Part shown: in pieces, positions 54,080 to 62,868 of the stretch | Layout of the letters: each line of letters opens with the position of its first letter | Numbering within the stretch: position 1 is the stretch's first letter | From: Nocardiopsis sp. TSRI0078 | Lineage (GTDB): Bacteria; Actinomycetota; Actinomycetes; Streptosporangiales; Streptosporangiaceae | DNA length: 64,000 nucleotides | Reading direction: 5' to 3' | Assembly: GCF_001905145.1 (NCBI RefSeq) | Contig: NZ_LWLB01000002.1 | Location: 4,883 to 68,882 of the forward strand | Notes under the pieces: model-generated | Seen by the model: only the letters and a program-made list of their open reading frames with translations | Database searches by the model: none | Told to the model about the DNA's origin: nothing | Made by a program: the position numbers and the translations under genes

Positions 54080-54625
54080 ATGGCCGACACGCTCAACGGC
54101 CGCCGGGTCGCGATCCTGGCGGCGAACGGTGTCGAGCAGGTGGAGCTCGTCAAACCGCGCGAGGCGCTGACGCAGGAGGGCGCCGACATCGACCTGGTCT
54201 CACTCGAGTCCGGGAAGATCCAGGCGATGAACGGCGACATCGAACCGGCGGACCAGTTCGCGGTGGACCGTGTGGTCTCCGAGGTCGGGGCGGGCGACTA
54301 CGACGCCCTGGTGGTCCCCGGCGGGACCGTCAACCCGGACAACCTGCGCCAGGACGAGAACGCGGTGGAGTTCGTGCGCGGCTTCGTGGAGTCGGGCAAG
54401 CCCGTGGCCGCCATCTGCCACGGTCCGTGGATCCTGGTGGAGGCGGACGTGGTGCGGGGGCGCAGGGTGACCTCCTACCCCAGCCTGCGCACCGACATCC
54501 GCAACGCGGGCGGCACCACGGTGGAGGAGGAGGTGGTCACCGACCAGGGGATCACCACCAGCCGCAACCCCGACGACCTGCCCGCTTTCTGCGAGCGCAT
54601 CGTGCGGGAGTTCGCCGCGAAGTAG
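54080..54625 (+). CDS. PfpI/DJ-1 type 1 glutamine-amidotransferase-like protein
   Basis: 181 residues from ATG 54080. Fits the general-stress protein 18 / PfpI branch: RRVAILAANGVEQVELVKPREAL, GDYDALVVPGGTVNPDNLR, and nucleophile elbow KPVAAICHGPWILVEA with the catalytic Cys-His pair, then VTSYPSLRTDIRNAGG. Members act as deglycases/chaperones or proteases; activity is uncertain. No partner genes. Followed by two very strong hairpins. Confidence 0.92.
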   Translation: MADTLNGRRVAILAANGVEQVELVKPREALTQEGADIDLVSLESGKIQAMNGDIEPADQFAVDRVVSEVGAGDYDALVVPGGTVNPDNLRQDENAVEFVRGFVESGKPVAAICHGPWILVEADVVRGRRVTSYPSLRTDIRNAGGTTVEEEVVTDQGITTSRNPDDLPAFCERIVREFAAK

Positions 54626-54672
54626 GGCGTGTTCCCCGGACCGGGCGGAGTCACGACCGCGGTCCGGGAGGC

Positions 54673-54710
54673 GGCAGGGGCCCCGGGTCACCAGGCCCGG
54701 GGCCCCTGCC
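54673..54710. terminator. 15-bp-stem terminator
   Basis: GGCAGGGGCCCCGGG (54673-54687) and CCCGGGGCCCCTGCC (54696-54710), perfect stem, 8-base loop, downstream of the PfpI gene. Confidence 0.85.
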
Positions 54711-54737
54711 CTCGCGTGCGGGGCCGTGGACGCGAGC

Positions 54738-54773
54738 GGGGCGGTGGACACCGTGCCAGGTGTCCACCGCCCC
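54738..54773. terminator. 14-bp-stem terminator of the metPS operon
   Basis: GGGGCGGTGGACAC (54738-54751) and GTGTCCACCGCCCC (54760-54773), perfect stem, 31 bases past the stop of the small subunit gene on the - strand. With the hairpin at 54673 it separates convergent transcripts. Confidence 0.85.
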
Positions 54774-54803
54774 GTGTTCCGTCCGCGTCCGCGGTGCCCC
54801 GGA

Positions 54804-54917
54804 CTACTCGGAGCCGGGCTCCTCGGGGTGGCGGCGCAGGTGCATGACGGCCGCGACGAGGCCGCCCCACAGCAGGACGATGGAGACGACCATCATGACG
54901 ATCGCGCTGGTGGACAT
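54804..54917 (-). CDS. metS: methionine/alanine importer small subunit
   Basis: 37 residues from ATG 54917, overlapping the stop of the large subunit by one base (TGATG). Single membrane helix (AIVMMVVSIVLLWGGLVAAV) followed by a basic-acidic tail LRRHPEEPGSE. This tiny protein matches the MetS family, the small subunit required by NSS-type methionine/alanine importers such as corynebacterial MetP. Size, sequence and position all agree; easily missed by gene callers. Confidence 0.9.
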   Translation of the reverse strand: MSTSAIVMMVVSIVLLWGGLVAAVMHLRRHPEEPGSE

Positions 54918-56476
54918 CAGCGGTCTCCTTCCTTCTTCGTGGTCTCGGCGCCCGTGGCCGTGAGGTTCCGGGCGTCCTGGGCGGCCAGCTCGTCAGCCCG
55001 CTTCCAGGGCAGGACCGACAGGACGATGCCGAAGACGATCGCGCCGATGGCCACGCCCCATCCGGCGGTGAGCAGGAACTCGAAGGGGTAGCCGCCGTAG
55101 TCCTCGGCCAGCTCCGTGCGCAGGCTGTCCCACATCATGAAGCCGAGCAGGACGGGTGTGATGACGCCCAGGGCGATCTTCCACCACAGGCCGAGCCGGA
55201 TGGTGGAGACCGTGTTGGCGTGGTTCTGGAACACCGGCAGCCTGCGCAGGGCCCATCCGAACACGAGCAGCATCACCAGGGCGGCCAGGGCGATGCCGTA
55301 CTGGTTGATGAAGTGGTCGAACACGTCCAGGTAGTGCAGCCCCTGCGGTGTGGGGAAGAGCAGGATCGAGACCAGCGCGGTGAGGCCGCCCACCAGCAGC
55401 ACGGCCGGGACGCGGCCCAGGCCGGTGCGGTCCCGCACGGCCGAGATGTTGACCTCCACGATGCTGATCAGCGAGCTGACTCCCGCGATGGTCAGGGAGC
55501 CGAAGAAGAGCACGCCGAACAGGGCGCCGCCGAAGGGCAGGGTGGAGATGATCTGCGGGAAGGCGACGAACGCCAGGCCGATACCGGAGGTGGCGACCTC
55601 GTCGACACCGGTGCCGGCGGTGGTGGCCATGAAGCCCAGGGCGGCGAACACGCCGATACCGGCGAGCAGCTCGAAGGAGCTGTTGGCGAAGCCCGCCGTG
55701 ATCGCGGTCCCGGTCAGGTCCGTCTTGCGCCGCAGGTAGGAGGCGTAGGTGACCATGATGGCGAAGCCGATGGACAGCGAGAAGAAGATCTGCCCGTAGG
55801 CGGCCACCCACACGCTCCCGTTGAGCATGGCGCCCCAGTCGGGGGTGAACAGCGCGTCCAGGCCCGTGGCCGCTCCGTCGAGGGTGAGCGCCTGGACGAC
55901 CAGGACCAGGAACAGCACCACCAGCAGCGGGATGAAGATCTTGTTGGCCTTCTCGATGCCGTTGCGGATGCCCAGCGCCAGGATCAGCAGCACCACGGCC
56001 CACACGCCGATGAGCGGCAGGGCGACTCCGGGAACATAGCCCGAGATCGCGCCCGGCGCCTCGCTCATCTGGAGGTAGTCGCCGAAGAAGAAGGCGTTGG
56101 GGGCCTCACCCCAGGACTGGCGCACGGAGAAGACCAGGTAGGCGCAGCTCCAGGCGATGATGGCCCCGTAGTAGACCGCGATCACGAAGCAGATGGCCAC
56201 CTGCCACCAGCCGATGGCCTCGGCGGGCCTGGCGATGCGCCGGTAGGACAGCGGCGCGGAGGAGCGGTAGCGGTGCCCGATGCTGTATTCGAGGATCAGC
56301 AGCGGGATACCCGCGGTGATCAGGGCGACGAGGTAGGGCACCAGGAAGGCACCGCCGCCGTTCTCGTAGGCGATGTAGGGGAATCGCCAGATGTTGCCCA
56401 GGCCGACGGCGGAGCCGATCGCCGCCATCAGGAAGCCCGCGCGCGTCCCCCACTGCTCGCGAGTCTGTTGGACCAT
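54917..56476 (-). CDS. metP: NSS-family methionine/alanine importer large subunit
   Basis: 519 residues from ATG 56476 with AGGAG nine bases upstream. Sodium:neurotransmitter symporter family: REQWGTRAGFLMAAIGSAVGLGNIWRFPY (helix 1 with the Na-site unwound region), PLLILEYSIGHRYRSS, FFSLSIGFAIMVTYASYL (helix 6-7 region), about 12 membrane segments. Functions with MetS as a secondary Na-coupled importer of methionine and alanine. The C-terminal tail is charged. Confidence 0.92.
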   Translation of the reverse strand: MVQQTREQWGTRAGFLMAAIGSAVGLGNIWRFPYIAYENGGGAFLVPYLVALITAGIPLLILEYSIGHRYRSSAPLSYRRIARPAEAIGWWQVAICFVIAVYYGAIIAWSCAYLVFSVRQSWGEAPNAFFFGDYLQMSEAPGAISGYVPGVALPLIGVWAVVLLILALGIRNGIEKANKIFIPLLVVLFLVLVVQALTLDGAATGLDALFTPDWGAMLNGSVWVAAYGQIFFSLSIGFAIMVTYASYLRRKTDLTGTAITAGFANSSFELLAGIGVFAALGFMATTAGTGVDEVATSGIGLAFVAFPQIISTLPFGGALFGVLFFGSLTIAGVSSLISIVEVNISAVRDRTGLGRVPAVLLVGGLTALVSILLFPTPQGLHYLDVFDHFINQYGIALAALVMLLVFGWALRRLPVFQNHANTVSTIRLGLWWKIALGVITPVLLGFMMWDSLRTELAEDYGGYPFEFLLTAGWGVAIGAIVFGIVLSVLPWKRADELAAQDARNLTATGAETTKKEGDR

Positions 56477-56843
56477 GTTCAGGTCTCCTAAATCATCCCG
56501 TAGTTCGCGATCCGCACGGTAGCAGGAGTTGGCCTGGTCAGCATCGTGGGGCGGGCCTGCTGCGCGCGGTGTCGCTTGACCATGGGCTTTTCGGTGGCTT
56601 TTGTCTTGGCTCGCACAGTGCCCCAAAGTTCCCAAGGGACACTTACCGGACACCTTCAGGCGCGCTTGCGCGTGCGCGTGGCGCCGGTGCCGAGGGCGGG
56701 GGAGGGGGCGGCGCGGAGGAGGTCCCGTGCGGCGGCGCCGCGTACCTAGGAGTGGTGGCGCGGGCGTGCCCGCTCGCCGAAAAGCGGGTGACGGCCGAGC
56801 GATGCCGTGTCACGGTGGAACTCCCCAGCGGAGGAGTCCTGCG
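56477..56843. other. Divergent intergenic region metP / HIT gene
   Basis: 367 bases without a supported gene. Contains an imperfect dyad near 56625-56643 (AAGTTCCC..GGGACACTT) that could be an operator. No riboswitch-like structure was recognised. Confidence 0.4.
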
Positions 56844-57281
56844 GTGAGCGACTGCGTGTTCTGTCTGATCAGGGACGGCCGGGCCCAGGGCAGCGTCGTC
56901 TACGCCGACGACCTGGTGCTGGCCTTCATGGACCTGTATCCGGTCACGCCGGGGCACGTGCTGGTGGTGCCGCGCGAGCACCTGGTGGGGCTGGGCGAGG
57001 TCGACGACGCGCTGGGCGGGCGGTTGTGGGGGGTGGCCCGGCGTGTGGGTGAGGCCCTGCGCGCCGCCGCGCGGGGCACCGACTCTGGGAGTGTGCGCTG
57101 CGAGGGGGTCAACCTGTTCCTGGCCGACGGCGAGGCGGCGGGCCAGGAGGTCTTCCATGTGCACCTGCACGTCTTCCCGCGCTTCGCGGGCGACTCCTTC
57201 TCCGTCCAGGCGGTGTGGGAGGAGGCCGACCGCGGTGTGCTGGACGGCCACGCGGCCAGGCTGCGCTCCCTGCTGCCCTGA
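56844..57281 (+). CDS. HIT-family nucleotide hydrolase/transferase
   Basis: 145 residues from GTG 56844 with GGAGGAGT upstream. Histidine-triad protein: CVFCLIRDGRAQGSVVYADDLVLAFMDLYPVTPGHVLVVPREH, and the active-site triad EVFHVHLHVFPRF (HxHxH). Hydrolyses nucleoside phosphoramidates or Ap4A-like compounds. The Cys pair in CVFC may bind zinc as in some homologues. Single gene ahead of the sugar operon. Confidence 0.92.
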   Translation: MSDCVFCLIRDGRAQGSVVYADDLVLAFMDLYPVTPGHVLVVPREHLVGLGEVDDALGGRLWGVARRVGEALRAAARGTDSGSVRCEGVNLFLADGEAAGQEVFHVHLHVFPRFAGDSFSVQAVWEEADRGVLDGHAARLRSLLP

Positions 57282-57465
57282 CCCGGGCCGCCCGCGCTGA
57301 CCAGCGAGGACACGCGCTCACTCGTGCACGCCCCGGGGGCCGGCCCACGCTCGGGACCCCTACGTCGGCGTCGCGTCCGGTTTCCCGCGCATCCGGTACG
57401 GACCAGTGGCGTCGTGGCTGGTCCCGGGCCCCCTCTGGTGCGAAGGAGGGGTTTGGCGTACGCTG

Positions 57466-57477
57466 GAAAGCGCTTTC
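57466..57477. promoter_or_regulatory. LacI-type operator of the catabolic operon
   Basis: GAAAGCGCTTTC is a perfect 12-bp palindrome with the central CG typical of LacI/GalR operators (TGGAAAGCGCTTTCAC in context). It lies 24 bases before the first gene of the operon. The regulator gene is not in this window. Confidence 0.75.
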
Positions 57478-57500
57478 ACACGGAAGGATGGTAACAACCT

Positions 57501-58655
57501 ATGGGTGATCACGTGCTGGGTGTCGCTATGAACGGCGTCACCGGACGCATGGGATATCGGCAGCACCTGACCCGGTCGATCCTGGCCATCCGGGAGGCGG
57601 GCGGAGTGCGCCTGCCCGACGGCTCCCGGATCATCCCCGAGCCCGTCCTGGTCGGGCGCTCCGAACGCAAACTGCGCGAGATCGCCGAACGCCACGGAAT
57701 CGAGCGCTGGTCCACGGACCTGGACTCCGTACTCTCCGACGACGACGTCAAGATCTACTTCGACTCCCAGATCACACACGCCCGCGAGGCCGCCGTGCGC
57801 GCCGCCATCTCCGCGGGCAAGCACGTCTACGTCGAGAAGCCCACCGCGAGTACGCTCAGCTCCGCCCTGGAGCTGGCCAAGCTGGCCCGCGACGCGGGCG
57901 TGCGCAACGGCGTGGTCCAGGACAAGCTGTTCCTGCCCGGCCTGCTCAAACTGCGCAGGCTGGTCGACAGCGGCTTCTTCGGCCAGATCCTGTCGGTGCG
58001 CGGCGAGTTCGGCTACTGGGTCTTCGAGGGCGACTGGCAGCCCGCCCAGCGCCCGAGCTGGAACTACCGCGCCGAGGAGGGCGGCGGCATGGTGCTGGAC
58101 ATGTTCCCGCACTGGCACTACATCCTGGAGCACCTGTTCGGCCCGGTGCGGGCGGTCACCGCCAAGGTGGCCACCCACATCCCGCGCCGCTGGGACGAGA
58201 ACGGCGAGCCCTACGAGGCCACCGCCGACGACTCCGCCTACGGCATCTTCGAGCTGGACGACGGCGTCATCGCCCAGATCAACTCCTCCTGGAACGTGCG
58301 CGTGGCGCGCGACGAGCTCGTGGAGTTCCAGGTCGACGGCACCCACGGCAGCGCCGTGGCGGGGCTGCGCTCCTGCCGCGCCCAGCACCGCTCGGCCACG
58401 CCCAAGGCGGTGTGGAACCCCGACCTGGAGGACCCGGGGCGCTACCGCGACCAGTGGGAGCCGGTGCCCGACAACGCCGAGTTCCCCAACGGATTCCGCT
58501 CCCAGTGGGAGGACTTCCTGCGCCACGTGGTCCTGGACACGCCCTTCCCGCACGACCTGCTCTCCGGGGCCCGCGGCCTGCAGATGGCCGAGGCCGGACT
58601 GCAGTCGGCGCGCACCGGGCGCACGATCGAACTGGACGAGGTCACCCTCGCATGA
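57501..58655 (+). CDS. Gfo/Idh/MocA family oxidoreductase
   Basis: 384 residues from ATG 57501; another ATG at 57489 lies in a different frame. Opens with VLGVAMNGVTGRMGYRQHLT (a dinucleotide-binding NGVTGRMG loop), KHVYVEKPTAST with the conserved E-K-P catalytic lysine, then the substrate domain with EEGGGMVLDMFPHWHYILEHLFGP (catalytic Asp and His). NAD(P)-dependent oxidation of a sugar or cyclitol hydroxyl is expected. First gene of a five-gene operon; its stop overlaps the next start (ATGA). Confidence 0.92.
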   Translation: MGDHVLGVAMNGVTGRMGYRQHLTRSILAIREAGGVRLPDGSRIIPEPVLVGRSERKLREIAERHGIERWSTDLDSVLSDDDVKIYFDSQITHAREAAVRAAISAGKHVYVEKPTASTLSSALELAKLARDAGVRNGVVQDKLFLPGLLKLRRLVDSGFFGQILSVRGEFGYWVFEGDWQPAQRPSWNYRAEEGGGMVLDMFPHWHYILEHLFGPVRAVTAKVATHIPRRWDENGEPYEATADDSAYGIFELDDGVIAQINSSWNVRVARDELVEFQVDGTHGSAVAGLRSCRAQHRSATPKAVWNPDLEDPGRYRDQWEPVPDNAEFPNGFRSQWEDFLRHVVLDTPFPHDLLSGARGLQMAEAGLQSARTGRTIELDEVTLA

Positions 58656-59812
58656 GCACACTCCTGCTACCCGACGCCGACGGCACCACCACCCCCTACA
58701 CCCTGGTCGGCACCCCCGTAGAAACCTCACCGCTGCCCCCCGCGCGCTCGCGCACCGCCTATGCGGCGGCCCACGTGGTCGCCGACCCCCTCGCCCCCAA
58801 CGCCCCGGGAGCGCCCGCCCGCCTGGACTGGGACGCCACCCTGGCCTTTCGCCACCACCTGTGGGACCAGGGGCTCGGCGTGGCCGACGCCATGGACACC
58901 GCCCAGCGCGGCATGGGCCTGGACTGGGCGGCCACGGCCGAGCTGATCCGCAGGTCGGGGGCGGAGGCCGCCGCGCGCGGCGCCGCCCTGGCCTGCGGTG
59001 TGGGCACCGATCAGCTCGAGCCTTCGCACGCCGATCTGGAAAGCGTTATCACCGCGTACGGGGAACAGCTCGACGTCGTCCAGGACGCCGGTGCCACCCC
59101 CATCCTGATGGCCTCCCGTGCCCTGGCCGCCGTCGCCTCCGGCCCCGACGACTACGCCAAGGTCTACGGCCGCCTGCTGCGCCAGGCCGACCAGCCGGTC
59201 ATCCTGCACTGGCTGGGCACCGCCTTCGACCCGGCCCTGGCCGGGTACTGGGGGTACGCCGACCCGGCCGAGGCGATCGAGCCGGTGGCCGCCCTCATCG
59301 CCGAGCACGCGGCGAAGGTGGAGGGCATCAAGGTCTCCCTGCTCGACGCCTCCCTGGAGGTGCGGCTGCGCCGCCTGCTTCCCGAGGGGGTGCGCCTGTA
59401 CACCGGGGACGACTTCAACTACCCGGACCTGGTCCTGGGCGACGAGCACGGCCACTCCCACGCCCTGCTGGGCGTCTTCGCCGCCATCGCCCCGGCCGCC
59501 GCCCGCGCGCTGGCGGCCCTGGACGAGGGCGACACCGGGCGCTACCGGGCCCTGATGGATCCCACGGTCCCCCTGGCCCGGCACCTGTTCACCGCGCCCA
59601 CCTTCTACTACAAGACCGGTATCACCTTCCTGGCCTGGCTCAACGGCCACCAGAAGGGTTTCCACATGGTGGGCGGGCTGCACAGCGCCCGCGACCTGCC
59701 CCACCTGGCCCAGGCGGTGCGCCTGGCCGACACCGCCGGAGCCCTGAGCGACCCCGACCTGGCGGCGGCACGGATGCGGGCGCTTCTCGAGGTCTCGGGG
59801 GTGCGGCAGTGA
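58652..59812 (+). CDS. DUF993 / dihydrodipicolinate-synthase-like protein
   Basis: 386 residues from ATG 58652 (ATGA overlap). TIM-barrel protein of the DUF993 family: LDWDATLAFRHHLWDQGLGVADAMDTAQRGMGLDW, ACGVGTDQL, ILMASRALAA, VILHWLGTAFDP, EGIKVSLLDASLEVRL with Lys at the position of the aldolase Schiff-base lysine, YTGDDFNYPDL, FYYKTGITFLAWLNGHQ. Probably a lyase or dehydratase in the same sugar pathway; reaction not established. Coupled on both sides by overlapping stop/start codons. Confidence 0.88.
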   Translation: MSTLLLPDADGTTTPYTLVGTPVETSPLPPARSRTAYAAAHVVADPLAPNAPGAPARLDWDATLAFRHHLWDQGLGVADAMDTAQRGMGLDWAATAELIRRSGAEAAARGAALACGVGTDQLEPSHADLESVITAYGEQLDVVQDAGATPILMASRALAAVASGPDDYAKVYGRLLRQADQPVILHWLGTAFDPALAGYWGYADPAEAIEPVAALIAEHAAKVEGIKVSLLDASLEVRLRRLLPEGVRLYTGDDFNYPDLVLGDEHGHSHALLGVFAAIAPAAARALAALDEGDTGRYRALMDPTVPLARHLFTAPTFYYKTGITFLAWLNGHQKGFHMVGGLHSARDLPHLAQAVRLADTAGALSDPDLAAARMRALLEVSGVRQ

Positions 59813-60726
59813 GTACGATTCCCGACGACGCCACGGCGGCCGTGCCCACGGTGGTGGACGTGCCCTCCGGCCTGCCCGCGGCGGTACCCACCCCCCGGCC
59901 CGGTGACCCCCGGCTGTCACGGCTCTCGCTCAACCAGGCCACCGTCAAGTACTGGAGCCTGGTCCAGGCCCTGGACGGCTGCCTGCGCGCGGGGCTGCCC
60001 GCCATCGGCGTGTGGCGCGAGCCGGTCGCCGAGGTCGGCCTGGCCCGGGCCGCGCACCTGGTCCGCGAGAGCGGGCTGCGCGTGTCCTCCTACTGCCGTG
60101 CCGGATTCCTGACCGACTCCGACAGGGCCGCGGCGCTGGACGACAACCGGCGGGCGATCGACGAGGCCGCCGAGTTGGGCGCGCCCTGCCTGGTCATGGT
60201 CGTGGGCGGTATGCCCGAGGGCGACCGCGACCTGGTCGGGATCCGCGCGCGCGTGGCGGACACGCTCGCCGAACTGGTCCCCTACGCCGCCGAGCGCGGG
60301 GTCCGGCTCGCCCTGGAGGCCCTGCACCCGATGTTCTGCGCCGACCGTGCGGTGCTCTCCACGCTGGGCCAGGCGCTGGACATGGCCGAGCGCTTCGACG
60401 CCGCCGCCGTCGGCGTGGTGGTGGACGCCTACCACGTGTGGTGGGACCCCCAGGTGTGGGAGCAGATCGCCCGCGCCGGGGCGGGCGGGCGCATCGCCTC
60501 CTTCCAGGCCTGCGACTGGGAGCTGCCCATCCCCTCCGACGCCCTGTTGGGCCGGGGCATGGTCGGCGACGGCCACGCCGACGTGGGCGCCCTGCGCCGC
60601 GCGGTGGACGCCGCGGGCTATGACGGCGACATCGAGGTGGAGATCTTCAACAAGCGGGTCTGGGAGGCCGACGGCGACGACGTCATCGCCACCGTGGCCC
60701 GCCGTCACGTCCAGCACGTCCTGTGA
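59809..60726 (+). CDS. sugar phosphate isomerase/epimerase (AP endonuclease 2 fold)
   Basis: 305 residues from GTG 59809 (overlaps the previous stop, G-TGA). Xylose-isomerase-like TIM barrel: SLNQATVKYWSLVQALDGCLRAGLPAIGVWREPV at the start, LALEALHPMF (metal Glu), VGVVVDAYHVWWDPQ (metal Asp/His), GDGHADVGALRRAVDAAGYDGDIEVEIFN (metal His and Glu). Metal-dependent keto-sugar epimerase, isomerase or 3-dehydro-sugar dehydratase. Same operon as the Gfo/Idh enzyme, whose keto product is its plausible substrate. Confidence 0.9.
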   Translation: MSTIPDDATAAVPTVVDVPSGLPAAVPTPRPGDPRLSRLSLNQATVKYWSLVQALDGCLRAGLPAIGVWREPVAEVGLARAAHLVRESGLRVSSYCRAGFLTDSDRAAALDDNRRAIDEAAELGAPCLVMVVGGMPEGDRDLVGIRARVADTLAELVPYAAERGVRLALEALHPMFCADRAVLSTLGQALDMAERFDAAAVGVVVDAYHVWWDPQVWEQIARAGAGGRIASFQACDWELPIPSDALLGRGMVGDGHADVGALRRAVDAAGYDGDIEVEIFNKRVWEADGDDVIATVARRHVQHVL

Positions 60727-60794
60727 GGTCGTCCGGGGTCGGCCGGGGCGCACCGAGCCCCCGGCCGGCCCCGGCAAGGAGCACGAGGAGCAGT

Positions 60795-61700
60795 ATGAAC
60801 TTCGACGGAATCCTGTTCTTTCCCCTGACCCCCTTCGATTCCGGGGGAGGGGTGAACGAGGCCGTGCTGGCGGAGCACGTCGCCTCGGGTGTGGAGCACG
60901 GCACGGGCGGGGTCTTCGCGGCCTGCGGCACCGGTGAGGTGCACGCCCTGTCGGCCGCCGAGCACGCCGCCGTGGTGCGGCGGTCGGTGGAGGTCACCGC
61001 GGGCCGTGTGCCGGTGGTCGCCGGTGCGGGCGGCAGCGTGGGTACCGCCATCGAGCAGGCCCGTGCGGCCAGGGAGCTGGGCGCGGACGCGGTTCTGCTG
61101 CTGCCGCCCTACCTGGTGGGCGCCCCGCAGCGGGGGCTGGTGGAGTACGTGCGCACGGTGACCTCGGCCGTGGACATCCCGGTGGTGGTCTACCAGCGCG
61201 GTTCGATGGTCTTCACCCCCCAGAGCGCGGCGGAGCTGGCCGCGATCCCCACGGTGGTGGGTATCAAGGACGGGGTCGGGGACCTGGGGCGGATGCACCA
61301 GATCGTGCTGGCGGTGCGTGAGGTGCGCGGTGAGGAGTTCACCTTCTTCAACGGGTTGCCCACGGCCGAGCTGACCGTGCCCGCCTACCGTGCGGTGGGG
61401 GTGCCGCTGTACTCCTCGGCGGCGTTCGCGTTCGTTCCCGAGGTCGCCAACGCCTTCTACACCGCCTTCCACGCCGGTGACCCGCTGGCCGAGACCCTGG
61501 TGCGCGAGTTCTTCGAGCCGCTGGTGCGTCTGCGCGACCGGGTGCCGGGGTATGCGGTGTCGCTGGTCAAGGCGGGCGCCCGGCTGCGCGGGATGGACAT
61601 GGGCGGGGTGCGGGCCCCGTTCGTGGACCCCACCGCGGAGGAGGAGAGCGCCCTGGGCGAGCTGATCGAGACCGGTCTGTCCCTGGTCAAGGGAGCCTGA
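60795..61700 (+). CDS. 5-dehydro-4-deoxyglucarate dehydratase-like (DHDPS superfamily)
   Basis: 301 residues from ATG 60795 with GAGGAG upstream. N-acetylneuraminate-lyase superfamily: FFPLTPFDSGGGVNEAVLAEHV, FAACGTGEVHALSAAEH, VVVYQRGSMVFT with the catalytic Tyr, and TVVGIKDGVGDLGRM with the Schiff-base Lys. The GTGE (instead of GSTGE) and YQRG motifs fit the KdgD group, which converts 5-keto-4-deoxyglucarate to 2,5-dioxopentanoate. The next gene encodes an acid-sugar dehydratase-like enzyme that could supply its substrate. Confidence 0.88.
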   Translation: MNFDGILFFPLTPFDSGGGVNEAVLAEHVASGVEHGTGGVFAACGTGEVHALSAAEHAAVVRRSVEVTAGRVPVVAGAGGSVGTAIEQARAARELGADAVLLLPPYLVGAPQRGLVEYVRTVTSAVDIPVVVYQRGSMVFTPQSAAELAAIPTVVGIKDGVGDLGRMHQIVLAVREVRGEEFTFFNGLPTAELTVPAYRAVGVPLYSSAAFAFVPEVANAFYTAFHAGDPLAETLVREFFEPLVRLRDRVPGYAVSLVKAGARLRGMDMGGVRAPFVDPTAEEESALGELIETGLSLVKGA

Positions 61701-61702
61701 GC

Positions 61703-62791
61703 GTGCGTGTCACCGAGGTGGGCGCCCGCGCCTTCCGGCTGCCGCTGCACCGGTCCTGGGACGGCGGTGTGGACCGCAACGACGTCGTGGTGGTGCGGGT
61801 GGCCACCGACGCCGGCCTGGTCGGCACGGGTTTCTCGTGGACCCCGCTGATCGGGGCCCGGGCGGTGGCCGCCCTGGTCAACGACGACATCCGGCCCGCG
61901 CTGGTGGGCCGGCGGGCCCATCCGGCCCTGTGGGACGAGCTGCGCTGGCATCTGCGTGAGGCGGGTACCAGCGGGCTCACCCTGATGGCGCTGGCCGGGG
62001 TGGACATCGCCCTGTGGGACCTGGGTGCCCGTGCGGCGGGGATGAGCCTGGTGGACCTGGTGGGGCGGCGCCGGGAGTCGGTGCCCGCCTACGGCAGCGG
62101 GGTGAACCTGGACTATCCCCTGGAGGACCTGCTGGAGCAGGTGCGCGGGTGGGTGGAGGCCGGGCACTCGGCGGTCAAGATGAAGGTGGGCTCGTCCGAC
62201 CCGGCCCGCGACGTGGAGCGGGTGGGGGCGGTGCGCGAGCTGCTGGGGCCCGAGCGTCTGCTGATGGTGGACGCCAACCAGCGCTGGGACGTGCCGCGGG
62301 CGGTGCGTGCGCTGGAGGCGTTGGAGGAGTTCGACCCGCACTTCGTGGAGGAGCCGCTTCCCGCGGAGGACCTGCGGGCACACGCCCGGCTGCGTGAGCG
62401 CACACGGGTCCCGTTCGCGATCGGGGAGAACCTGCGCACGGTCGAGGAGTTCGAGCGGGCCGTGGAGTCGGGGGTGTGCGACGTCGCCCAGCCCAACGTG
62501 GTGCGGGTCGGCGGTATCACTCCGTTCCTGCGGATCGCGGAGTCGATGGCGCGCCGGGGTGTGCCGGTGGCTCCGCACCTGTTGCCCGAGCTGTCGGGGC
62601 AGTTGGCGCTGTGTCTGCCCCGGGTGGCCATGGTCGAGGACATCGACCGGGCCTCCTTCGCCGCGCTGGGCGCGTTGGCCCGCCCCAGCGGGGTGGAGTT
62701 CGACCGGGGTCAGGTACGCGCCGAGACCGGGCACGGCCACGGCCTGGTGTTCGCCGACACGCTCACGCCGGTCGCGGACGCTTCCCCCTAG
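61703..62791 (+). CDS. enolase-superfamily (mandelate racemase/muconate lactonizing) acid-sugar dehydratase
   Basis: 362 residues from GTG 61703, two bases after the KdgD-like stop. N-terminal capping domain, barrel with HSAVKMKVGSSDP (KxK base), LLMVDANQRWD (metal Asp), FVEEPLPAEDL (metal Glu), FAIGENLRTV (metal Glu), and APHLLPELSGQLAL with the catalytic His. Matches MR-subgroup dehydratases such as talarate/galactarate or fuconate dehydratases. Likely removes water from a sugar acid to give the 2-keto-3-deoxy acid for the adjacent KdgD-like enzyme. End of operon, followed by a terminator. Confidence 0.9.
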   Translation: MRVTEVGARAFRLPLHRSWDGGVDRNDVVVVRVATDAGLVGTGFSWTPLIGARAVAALVNDDIRPALVGRRAHPALWDELRWHLREAGTSGLTLMALAGVDIALWDLGARAAGMSLVDLVGRRRESVPAYGSGVNLDYPLEDLLEQVRGWVEAGHSAVKMKVGSSDPARDVERVGAVRELLGPERLLMVDANQRWDVPRAVRALEALEEFDPHFVEEPLPAEDLRAHARLRERTRVPFAIGENLRTVEEFERAVESGVCDVAQPNVVRVGGITPFLRIAESMARRGVPVAPHLLPELSGQLALCLPRVAMVEDIDRASFAALGALARPSGVEFDRGQVRAETGHGHGLVFADTLTPVADASP

Positions 62792-62810
62792 CACCGGGTG
62801 CGCGACCGGC

Positions 62811-62846
62811 GGGCCGGGACACCTCGTGGCGGGGGTGTCCCGGCCC
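62811..62846. terminator. Terminator of the catabolic operon
   Basis: GGGCCGGGACACC (62811-62823) pairs with GGTGTCCCGGCCC (62834-62846), perfect 13-bp stem, 10-base loop, between convergent genes. Confidence 0.85.
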
Positions 62847-62868
62847 CGTCGTGCGTGGGCGGGGCCGC

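Noticed and set aside
56477..56843. SAM or methionine riboswitch upstream of metP
   Set aside because: No conserved pairing pattern of SAM-type riboswitches could be recognised in the leader, only a short dyad.
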